This document shows positions 55,021 to 64,000 of a DNA stretch of 64,000 nt, in pieces. Source of the DNA: Epiperipatus broadwayi (lineage: Eukaryota; Onychophora; Udeonychophora; Euonychophora; Peripatidae); NCBI GenBank assembly GCA_028023455.1, contig JAQFVV010006336.1:3218021-3282020 (forward strand), given 5' to 3'. The notes under the pieces are model-generated. The model saw nothing but the letters and a program-made list of their open reading frames with translations, was not told the DNA's origin and searched no databases. The position numbers were made by a program, and so were the translations under genes. How positions within the stretch are numbered: position 1 is the first letter of the stretch; each line of letters starts with the position of its first letter.

Positions 55021-56618
55021 GTTTTTCTTTTTTAATTCAAATTTTATTTTAATTTTTCAAATATATTCAACTATTAATAATATCATACATGTTAGTATAT
55101 GACACAATGTTTCAAGAATTATTATTTTTCTTTCTCCTCAATGTTATAGCTCTGACCCATGATGGTATTCTACAGTCGTGTTCAAAACTTTAGACAATTT
55201 TGTTTTGTATATGTTCACACTATTAAGTATTTATATAAGTGCATAAATTTTTAGATTAAAAAAATAAGTTTGTAAACCCTTTCCAATATTGTGAGAACTT
55301 GAATATCAGAAAAATAATAGTTGGAATACTAAGAAAAAGAGTACTCATTTGAATTTGCACATTATTAAATGATTCATAACAAAATGATAATTATTTCTAC
55401 TAACATTATTTTCTTCCAATAAAAAAAAAATAGAATTCGCATTTTATTTACTAATTGCTATTTATAGATTATCATGTCATGTTTACAAAACATGATTTTT
55501 GAAGTGTACAAAATTTCTCAGTAACATTAATATAAGAAATAAATAGCTTGCCTATATTACTTATTCAATCAAGACACTAATTATTGTTTTGTTATAGATT
55601 TATTTTATTTACAAGTGAGTAATTTGAGAAAATAACTTTTAAAAATATAGTATATATAAAAACAATGTATTCCAAAATTACATTTTATATTCACTTCAGA
55701 TAAACTATATAATAAATAATTTTATAATAGAAATTAGTAAAAATATATGTATTTAGTTTTTGAAGCATTAACCAATAATAAAATTCATATAAACATCTAA
55801 TTATATAACTATATATGGGTGCATGTATAAAATATTTTAAAACTAAAAAAAAAAATTCACAAATACAAATTAGAAAAATCTTTTACTTTAGATAAAATTA
55901 AATGTTTGTAATTATAGATATATATGTATGTAGTTGTATTAAGATAGGAAACTGTAGTCCTGGAGTTTTAATAAAGATAATAGTTTGATGGACTAAATAT
56001 TTATTATATAAAATTTAATATAATACTCTTAAGAAGATAAAAAATATATGGAAAGTTTAAATGAAGTAGCATTTTTCCAAAATAAAGAAGTGGTATAAAA
56101 TATAAAAAAAGTAAAAAGCAGTCAACAAAACATTAATATGTAATCAAGCAGGGTTACAATAGAAGCATTTACTTAACTAAATTGAAATCATAATTATTAA
56201 AAGATGACAACACTAGACTTAAAATTATCACTGGCTACATGCTTGCAAGATCAGGCTTTAAACTACATTAAAAGATATGGAGCATGGTGCTAGGTTATTA
56301 AAAGCTAGGAGAGTATATCTGATAATGAAACAGAGATGGGGTATGCCCATTTTAAGAATGCCAAACCTATACAGATCAGAGGGTCATAAGTAGTAGAACA
56401 AATGTTTGCTCCTACAACCATTAATGTACTGATTACTATTAAGCATGAAATTTATCTGCATTGATAATAATATGACTAATAATAGTGAAGATTCACTGAG
56501 TATGAAAGTATGAGGTACATCTGCCTTGGCATGACTATATCTAAAGAGTACATGACAAATCCATTTTCACAAAAGAGGAATAAATCTCAGAATGATGAAC
56601 ATAACTATACAAATGAAT

Positions 56619-56619
<1 letters not shown>
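55021..56619. other. AT-rich DNA with a slightly richer patch at 56,220-56,500
   Basis: No gene recognised. The patch (for example GAGCATGGTGCTAGG, CAGAGATGGGGTATGCCC) has the feel of a dispersed repeat but has no second copy in this window. Confidence 0.4.

Positions 56620-56708
<89 letters not shown>
56620..56708. repeat. (TA)n microsatellite
   Basis: About 44 TA units, followed by TTATAACC. Confidence 0.95.
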
Positions 56709-56713
<5 letters not shown>

Positions 56714-57153
56714 CCTACAACACAATTTAAATAAAGAAATGAGCAATTATTAATTTATTAAACAAGCCTGGAATTACAATGGTTATCATAAAGAAACAAG
56801 CATGAATATCCACATTATAAGTTTAGACAAGTGGCCATATATTACTTTACTTGACTAAATTAAGACCTAATGGTTACTCATATATAAATACCCAAAAAAC
56901 AATAAAGATTTACATTTCCTGTTTAACTGAAAGTTCAACCTAGAGATTATACACATATATTAAAAAAAACATGTTATCTGTTAGCTCAAGATTTGTGATT
57001 AATATGTATATATAAATTATAAAGAAACATTTGTGAGGCTAATGTATTGCAATAAATGACATATATTTTTTCTTTCAAAAAAATAATCTAATATTATTTT
57101 TAACATTGTTTTTAAAAATATATTCACCTGATACCTTTATTATTTATATTTAA

Positions 57154-57356
57154 ATGCAGATATACTTTATCTCCTTGGAGTTTAAATGTAATTATAAAGG
57201 ATTTGAATCCAGACTTTCAAGATTCCTTCATCTATTTAATCTATCTCATACAACCAATAGACATGACCACATTAATGTGAAAAAAATAAATGATCTCCAA
57301 TATATGTATTTCATGCTGAATAAGCATTCAGTATTGATCCAGATCCTCATCTCCCA

Positions 57357-57372
<16 letters not shown>
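57154..57372. mobile_element. Fold-back element family D, left half of a split copy
   Basis: Matches the left arm of the 36.5 kb element (ACTTTCAAGATTCC, CTATCTCATACAACCAATAGACATG, GATCCAGATC) and stops at a TA tract at the point where the intact copy continues with CAATCAGTGCTCAGTTTATA. The continuation is found at 60,236. Confidence 0.8.

Positions 57373-57389
<17 letters not shown>
57359..57389. repeat. (TA)n tract at the left border of the nested insertion
   Basis: About 15 TA units between the family D left half and TCCGGACCGCC. Confidence 0.9.
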
Positions 57390-57392
<3 letters not shown>

Positions 57393-57859
57393 GACCGCCA
57401 TACAACCGTTTTATTACGTCAGTTGTAACAATTTTCTGATGAGCATGCTGCAGGAAGGAACCATCAATTGATATTCTTAATGCAGATGTTAATGCCCCCC
57501 TACAACAATATTTCCTGCTCATCAGAGGATGTAGTACATAGAGACTGGAAACATCTAAATATTTCTATGTTTGGTTTCCCAAAGAGCGCCATTAGAGTTC
57601 CATCTCACTACAACCTGACTGGCCTAGGTCAAGTTATGTCAGACGTAGCTCAGAGAACATGAGATTCTCATGAACCAGTGCTATAATTGGTGAGTGATGC
57701 GATAAAACAAACAAAACTGGACAACTGGATAACCAATTTAATTTTTAGTAACAAAAAAATTTATTAAATAACAATTAATTAGCGATTTCTAACGAAGTTC
57801 ATTTCTATCCACATGATTACTCTTTTTCATTTTACTTATGAAAGAGCTAGAAGCAGTTC

Positions 57860-58430
57860 TTTTTTCTTTATCAATAGTTCATTTACACATTCATTATGAG
57901 AAGACACTTGGAAACATCCTAATTCAACAATAGTTCATTTTTGTATTCCTTTATGAGAAGAAGCTTGGAAATATTCCAATTCAACAATAATTCATTTTTG
58001 TATTCCTTTATGAGAAGAAGCTTGGAAATATTCCAATTCAACAATAGTTCATTTTGAATTCATTTATGAGAAAAAGCTTGGAAATATTCCAATCCAACAA
58101 TAGTTCATTTTGAATTCATTTATGAGAAGAAGCTTGGAAATATTCCAATTCAACAATAATTCATTTTTGTATTCCTTTATGAGAAGAAGCTTGGAATTAT
58201 TCTAATTTAACAATAATTCATTTTGAATCCATTTATGAGAAGAAGCTTGGAAATATTCTAAGTTAACAATAATTCATTTTGAATCCAGTTATGAGAAGAA
58301 ACTTGGAAATATTCTAAGTTAACAATAATTCATTTTGAATCCAGTTATGAGAAGAAGCTTGGAAATATTCTAATTTAACAATAGTTTGTTTTTGTATTCC
58401 TTTATGAGAAGAAGCTTAGAAGCAGTCAAG
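57860..58430. repeat. Minisatellite, period 56-57 bp, about 10 copies
   Basis: The unit GAGAAGAAGCTTGGAAATAT...CAACAATAATTCATTTT...TTCATTTAT recurs with AAGCTTGG starting near 57,904, 57,961, 58,018, 58,074, 58,130, 58,187 and onward. Two interleaved subtypes (TTTTGTATTCC and TTGAATTC) alternate. Confidence 0.95.
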
Positions 58431-58620
58431 CACTTATGGTTTATACAATAATTCATTTTGAATTCATTTAAGGTAAGAACCTTAGAAGCAGTCAAGCAAT
58501 TATGGTTTATACAATAATTCATTTTGAAGCAGTCAAGCACTTATGGTTTATACAATAATTCATTTTGAATTCATTTAAGGTAAGAACCTTAGAAGCAGAC
58601 AAGCATTTATGGTTTATACA
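58421..58620. repeat. Transitional repeat units (about 41-66 bp) linking two arrays
   Basis: AGAAGCAGTCAAGCACTTAT blocks, followed by GGTTTATACAATAATTCATTTTG, recur at 58,420, 58,486, 58,527 and 58,592. They share words with both the 57-bp and the 191-bp arrays, so they look like recombination products. Confidence 0.8.
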
Positions 58621-59150
58621 GCATTTCATCATTTTATGAATTATTACTGATTGGTAGATATTTGAACTCAACAATTCTTGGTTTGTAGAGCATTTATCAT
58701 TTGATAATTGAGGCATTTATAATTTAGCCAAATATAGAAGTATGTTCTTACACATAAACTCTGTTACATTATAAGAAGCTTAGAAGCAGTCAAGTATTTA
58801 TGATTTATACAGCATTTCATCATTTTATGAATTATTACTGATTGGTAGACATTTGAACTCAACAATTCTTGGTTTGTAGAGCATTTATCATTTGATAATT
58901 GAGGCATTTATAATTTAGCCAAATATAGAAGTATGTTCTTACACATAAACTCTGTTACATTATAAGAAGCTTAGAAGCAGTCAAGTATTTATGATTTATA
59001 CAGCATTTCATCATTTTATGAATTATTACCGATTGGTAGACATTTGAACTCAGCAATTCTTGGTTTATCATTTGATAATTGAGGCATTTATAATTTAGCC
59101 AAATATAGAAGTATATTCTTACACATAAACTCTGTTACATTACCCAGATA
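58615..59150. repeat. Tandem repeat, period 191 bp, nearly three copies
   Basis: AGCATTTCATCATTTTATGA starts at 58,620, 58,811 and 59,002, exactly 191 bp apart. The third unit has an internal deletion (the GTAGAGCATT part is missing). Confidence 0.95.
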
Positions 59151-59204
59151 GAAGTAATATGCAATTAAAGCATATCTAATTCATATAGTAAATACGTTCA
59201 AATA

Positions 59205-59640
59205 TTTTTATAAATAAATTTGCGTGTAGCTATTTCATAACTTCACTTTATAACGTATGATAAAGACATTTTAACATTTTATAAAACAAATTCTATGTAA
59301 TTATTTCATAATGTCACTTTATAACATATGATAAAGACGTTTTAATATTTTATAAAACACATTCTATGTAATTATTTCATAATGTCACTTTATAACGTAT
59401 GATAAATATGTTTTCATATTTTACAAAAAACAAATTCTATGTAATTATTTCATAACTTCATTTTATAACGTATGATAAACGTGTTCTAATATTTTACAAA
59501 ACAAATTCTATGTAGTTATTTCATAACTTCATTTTATAACGTATGATAAAGATGTTTTAATATTTTATAAAATAAATTCTATGTAATTATTTCATAACTT
59601 CACTTTATAACGTAAGATAAAGATGTTTTAATATTCTTAT
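59205..59640. repeat. Tandem repeat, period about 71 bp, six copies
   Basis: TTCTATGTAATTATTTCATAA followed by ACTTTATAACGTATGATAAAG recurs with CTATGTA at 59,293, 59,364, 59,437, 59,508 and 59,579 (a diverged first unit lies at about 59,224). Confidence 0.95.
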
Positions 59641-60222
59641 AACATAATTACCTTCCAGTTTTACAATCCAGTTTATTTATAAAGAAGGCGGGTTATTTCA
59701 TTTATGGAGAGTCATGGCATAGCGTGGAGAGAACGAAGCCGCTAAATTACCCCATTATTATCATAATTCCTCTAGCAAATGTTTCTTTTTCCATTTTAAC
59801 GTTCCATTAAAATTATATTTTAACGTGTCAAAAAAATTAAGTAATACACTTTTTTTAAAACAAAAAATTTAATATGTTCTGCCTCTCTGTGTAAGATGAG
59901 AGAGAGAGAAAAAAGTTCTTTTCTTCTGACAACGTGTCTAATTTGAATACTGCCTCAGTTTAACTCAAGTATCTTTTCTTTTTTTCTTTTTAATGATTGG
60001 ATAATTAATTTCTTTTCTTTTTTTTATTGAGACAGATAAAAAAAAATAAGATAACTTAACATTTTATTTAAATCCATCAATCACAAAATTAAAAATATGA
60101 TTTTTCCTTTTTTTTTAACAAATTACAGCTTTATTGCGTTCCCAATTAGATTGAATCACGCTAGACATTTTTAAATGGGGGGGGGTCTTTTGAATATTTA
60201 TATGAGTAACAGCATAACTGTT
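59641..60222. other. Tail of the nested insertion
   Basis: A short GC-richer motif at 59,685-59,755 lies between AT-rich, T-run-rich flanks. A G8 run is at 60,177-60,185. No gene. Confidence 0.4.
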
Positions 60223-60640
60223 TCAATATATATATATAATCAGTATTCAGTTTATATTAAGATAGTAAATCTTCAAATGTTAATAATGTCCTATATATAA
60301 AGGGTCAGAATGAGTTAAAGTCAACATGAGCATGACAATAATATTGACATCATTAAGGAATTTGATATTCTATCATCAGATTTTTAATGGTATAGAAGAT
60401 TGAAGAGTTGGATGATGGAGTAGATTGAAGTCTGTCCATTAAACTTTGAAGATTTTCTAAACTGATCACCAATTATATTTACATGGGGGATAATGATCTG
60501 GACCAATTGATATGTGCTGGTTCAGTATTAAATACATACATTGGAGATCATTTATTTTTTTCACATGTATGTGGTCATGTATATCAGTTGTATGAGATAG
60601 ATTAAATAGATAAATAAATCTTAAAAGTCTGAGTTTATAA
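60223..60640. mobile_element. Fold-back element family D, right half of a split copy
   Basis: Continues the intact family D sequence from CAGTATTCAGTTTATATTAA through TTAAAGTCAACATGAG and GACATCATTAAGG to the inverted end GTATATCAGTTGTATGAGATAG. It complements the half at 57,154-57,372. Confidence 0.8.
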
Positions 60641-61293
60641 TTGCCCAAGTAAAGATTCAATTGACATGCATGGCTGACTATATTTTAGATGACAAAAATC
60701 TTTGAACCAGGTGTGGAATGGGAGATTAAAATGATTTTGTGCTTTTACTTAATTAGCTTTCTTTTAAGGAAAGATGGGGAGAAATTTGATTCTCAGAATT
60801 TTAAAAATGCAAAAATTATGTTTACAAAACAGCCCTCTATCACCTGATCTTTGAATAATTAACCAAGCACATATAATATATATGACTTAAGAATGACTGC
60901 AAATAGTAATATATATTCAACCATTTTAACAAATACAGATTAGTAAAACATATCATTAAAAAAATATCACAAAAATAAAAAATACAAATAAAAAAGAAAT
61001 ATATAAATTGTTTTACTGGTACATGGGGGTGCAAAATTTTATGTCTAAAGTTCAAATGTTTCTGCTTTTCTCATTTTTCATTTATGTCAATGTAATCTGA
61101 GTAGATGCATTGGATACTCATTCTCTTGTGGTGCATTAGCATATAATACATAATATCTGCCTGAGCATATGGCCCAAAATTGTAACCATTATGTTGCCAA
61201 TGGTCATAAGTGACTTTGCTACTCCATTGATTTTTATACACTCTGGTTGGTATAGTAAGCCAGCAAAGACTGCTATCCCCATTTATGGAGCAT

Positions 61294-61296
<3 letters not shown>
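60641..61296. other. AT-rich DNA, unassigned repeat-like patch
   Basis: 61,100-61,295 is less AT-rich (GAGCATATGGCCC, ATTTATGGAGCATCCC) and runs into a TA array, as other repeats here do. No second copy is in the window. Minus-strand frames here are not credible. Confidence 0.4.

Positions 61297-61385
<89 letters not shown>
61297..61385. repeat. (TA)n microsatellite
   Basis: About 44 TA units. Confidence 0.95.
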
Positions 61386-61387
<2 letters not shown>

Positions 61388-61912
61388 ATAGATTTTATTT
61401 TGTATCACCTATTGGGAAATGGATCATTTTTATCTTTTAATGAAATTTATTAATGATAATGGGGAAGATGCTCAATCCTTCATATCATGTTTTGTTATTT
61501 TTTAATGATATCCTGCAACAAATTAAATTTCTGTCTGCATGATTGTGTTATGATAACAATCTCATTTTGCATTGGTCTCATTGGTATATCAATAAGCTAC
61601 CATTGGTATAAACACAAAATTTTAGCCTAAGGTTAAAAGAGATCGAGTTATTTATATGCATATTCTATGTAGCATATTTATGCTTAGTAAAATATTAAAA
61701 TTGTATTAAATCTATTAAATGTATCCATCTATGCATATAATTTAAATCAAATATATTTACTAGTTCAGAATGTTGTCTTTTGATATGTGCATGTGTTATA
61801 ATAAAAATGTTTTGTTTAAGTAATTTTGACAGTAATTTATTTATATATTGTATTAATAATATTTTTTAAATTTAAGAATTAGAAATTTTTAATATATTTT
61901 AAGATCAGATTC
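61386..61912. other. AT-rich non-coding DNA
   Basis: Nothing recognised. Confidence 0.45.
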
Positions 61913-62055
61913 CCCCTGAGCTAGTGACTGGGGTTTTCAGTTTAATAAAAGAGTAACCTCACTCTTAAGTATCTGCCACCATTATAAATTTTCTAGGTTC
62001 AAAGAGCCTAGTGGTACTCAGGTAGGGCAGATAGATTTGGGAGGTTCCATTGACC

Positions 62056-62066
<11 letters not shown>
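61913..62066. repeat. Dispersed repeat of about 170 bp, family B, copy 2
   Basis: Collinear with 10,667-10,845 (GAGCTAGTGACTGGGG, TTATAAATTTTCTAGGTTC, GAGCCTAGTGG, GACCATTATAATATATA). Ends in a TA array like the other copy. Confidence 0.8.

Positions 62067-62120
<54 letters not shown>
62060..62120. repeat. (TA)n microsatellite
   Basis: About 30 TA units adjoining family B copy 2. Confidence 0.95.
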
Positions 62121-62121
<1 letters not shown>

Positions 62122-62610
62122 TATAAACATAACAAATAAACATTTATAATATATATGCATGATTTGATTATGCTTTATGCAATAAGATTTCAATTGACAT
62201 TGTTTTAAATTAAATAGATGATTGTATATCAAATTTTACATGTAAACTGCTAAAACTAAAATGTATATTTATGCAGCATAGACATATTGTAACACATATG
62301 CACTTTTCAAAATATAAGAATATATATATATTGAGCCGGATTGATTTCCGATTCAATGGTTTTATTACTAAAATTAAAAAGGGAAACTACTTCATTTTCA
62401 TTAAATGTCAAAGGCTCAATTTTTTATTATTATTTAAAACACATATGCATTTATATTTTAAAATAGATTATTTAATGTTTATAAAATTGATTGTAAAATA
62501 GTTTACTTTTACCGTCTGTTTTAATCAGTTTGATTAAAAACAGGCAAGCTTGCTAATTATATATTCCTGTTGCTTTTATTGTAATTATTTTTAAAGATAA
62601 TTATAAAAAG
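62121..62610. other. AT-rich non-coding DNA
   Basis: Short frames only. No supported feature. Confidence 0.45.
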
Positions 62611-63190
62611 TGGAGATTTAGTTTTGTATTTGTCATTTTTGTTTCAATTATCCCTGGTTGGAAGTCTTAAATTAGATTGAGTGAGAAATTAATATTTGCC
62701 CTGCCTGGAATATAGAATGGACACTAATGAAAGTTTTGTGTGGGAAATGTAGCGAGGCAACGATAGCCTGCCAATTTTTGGTGAGAGAAGAGATTCATTA
62801 TTAGATACACACTTGGATTATGGCTGCAAAGAGATACCATTGTGAGTAGCTGTTTGGATGTTTAATTTCTACTAAAAACTTAAATAATTATTGACAAACT
62901 TTGTTGCTGTGCAAGATGACAAAATCCACTGCTATGAGTTTTGCCATCATTAGATTGTCTGGCTAATTTAAACAAAGGACAGACCCATGCATACCAGCTC
63001 TCCTTCAGTCATGCCATGAGCCTATAAAATAAACACTGCCTCTACCTTGCCACTGTCAAAGGACCTGAACGATGAACTATTATCAAAAGTGTGCATTCAT
63101 CACTAAATCACTAGAACTCTGCCTTACCATAAGCTAAACTTTTTCCTATTCTAGCCAGGGTAAATAAATTACGTTTAATTAAATCTCCGC
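62611..63190. mobile_element. Non-autonomous TIR element, about 580 bp
   Basis: The left end GTGGAGATTTAG...CAATTATCCCTGGTTGG is mirrored by the right end CTAGCCAGGG...TTTAATTAAATCTCCGC, giving imperfect terminal inverted repeats of about 50 bp. The interior is clearly less AT-rich than the flanks and has no transposase frame. AGATTGAG/CTCAATCT also occurs near both ends. The exact target duplication is not evident. Confidence 0.7.
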
Positions 63191-64000
63191 TCAATCTAAT
63201 GATAAGTATGTTATAAGGTTGTATTAATTATTTATTAACAGTATTTATCTTTTCTAGTATTTAAATTGTGTCTTGAAATCTTAGTTTTAAGATTACAAGT
63301 TTGTTTGCAATTTTTGTTTATCAGAGGGTGCATTAGGAGATTGTATTTTATATGTTTAATTTATATCTGATTATTTCGATAACTATTACAAAACGCATTG
63401 GCAGTTTTCGTAGTCTTTATTTATTCACCTGCCCTTAGTTTTAAAATAAAGAATCTCTAAGCATGTTTCATTTGTGCTGTTTGTGCAAACAACAAAATCT
63501 TTTTGCTGGCTATTTGTCAAGTTTTTCTTCGAGTTGTCTGAAAATAGTCTATTTCTTTCTGGATTATGTAAAATCGTAATCAAATATCTGTTGCTGTCTT
63601 GTAGGTGAGATCAACCACATTTACTTTCATTGTAGTATTACGCACAGCAGTCCTGTGGTGTTTTAATGATAGTAATTAGAATATTACTGCTCGGACATCC
63701 GCGCTGGTTTCGTTGATTTCTGGTGGGACAGTAACTGTTTTATTATCCCTGACTCAGGAAGCTAGAGTTGTTGTTTGTTTTTGTAATTTTACAACTGGCC
63801 AGAAAGAAGATATTATCCTAACCATTTCTTATATTTTAAGTGAGAGAATTTTATTGCCAAAATGTTTAATGCCTTCATGTTTGTCATACTATTGTGCACT
63901 CTCTGGTAAATATGCGTATGTTAACATAAGTCACTTTTATATTCATGGCTAGATGTCTTTACTATATTGTCCAACTTATAAAATTAATAAATTGTTTAAA
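63191..64000. other. Unassigned sequence at the window end
   Basis: Moderately AT-rich. The 79-codon plus-strand frame at 63,713-63,952 lies in the least AT-rich part (63,640-63,830), but shows no recognised motif, donor or acceptor that decides it. Could be an edge of another element or of an exon. Confidence 0.3.

Larger units (their letters stand above)
57390..60222. mobile_element. 2.8 kb insertion with internal tandem arrays
   Basis: The segment separates two halves of one family D element and is bounded by TA tracts on both sides. It begins CCGGACCGCCATACAACCG and ends GCATAACTGTTTCAATATAT. A less AT-rich head (57,390-57,720) contains CTGATGAG on both strands. Three tandem arrays follow, then a tail with GGAGAGTCATGGCATAGCG (59,716). 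Elements with a unique head, a minisatellite core and insertion into AT/TA without TIRs recall Helitron-derived elements such as DINE-1 or molluscan pearl. That is an inference, not an identification. Confidence 0.65.

Noticed and set aside
58519-58716. Cys-containing repeated peptide frame
   Set aside because: Translation of the minisatellite on the minus strand.
57850-59640. Possible CRISPR-like array
   Set aside because: Units are contiguous tandem repeats with no unique spacers, in a eukaryotic context.

Overview
The window is very AT-rich (roughly three quarters A+T by eye) and looks like non-coding nuclear DNA of an animal. The evidence is long (TA)n and (ATT)n arrays, two copies of an APE-type non-LTR retrotransposon, several fold-back (MITE-like) families, metazoan-type core promoters, and only one candidate host exon. 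There are no operons, bacterial genes, rRNA or tRNA genes that I can see. The species cannot be fixed from the sequence. The palindromic repeat families are of a kind I associate with cephalopods or other molluscs, but that is memory, not a search result.

Layout. 1-2,131 (minus strand): a decayed 5' half of a two-ORF LINE, with ORF1 broken and ORF2 open to the window edge. 2,160-7,290: featureless AT-rich DNA. 7,313-8,330: a (TA)n-anchored segment with an LTR-like hairpin start and a CCAAT/CRE promoter-like block. 8,571-9,405: a compound fold-back element. 9,944-10,409: a possible retroelement remnant. 10,985-23,012: two copies of an unknown unit of about 4.2 kb in divergent orientation, forming a giant inverted repeat around a 3.5 kb spacer. 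23,280-32,880: (TA)n-anchored segments, one with a CCAAT/TATA promoter and a tiny ORF. 34,585-37,196: two fold-back elements.

37,321-38,015 is the best host-gene candidate: a first coding exon for a probable secreted or membrane protein, closed by a GTAAGT donor. Just downstream, 38,248-43,408 (minus strand) holds a near full-length copy of the same LINE family, with both ends against (ATT)n/(AAT)n arrays. ORF1 carries a CCHC knuckle and, just after a stop codon, an AT-hook. ORF2 carries APE endonuclease, a reverse transcriptase with YMDD, and a C-terminal Cys/His motif. Its coding sequence is broken by homopolymer frameshifts, two TGA codons and a 26-bp tandem duplication.

44,872-50,735: more fold-back elements. 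50,726-54,158: a 1.35 kb direct repeat around a 725-bp centre, with a TATA promoter and a perfect 16-bp palindrome that reads as a splice donor on both strands. This could be an LTR-type element without genes or a tandem duplication. 57,154-60,640: one fold-back element split by a 2.8 kb insertion that carries three tandem-repeat arrays (about 57, 191 and 71 bp). 61,297-63,170: TA arrays, a second copy of a 170-bp repeat, and a TIR element.

How it fits together: almost everything recognisable is mobile DNA. (TA)n and (ATT)n arrays sit at element borders again and again, which suggests that microsatellites act as insertion targets or are generated by the elements. Most short open frames in the window are chance readings of repeats and are not annotated as genes.
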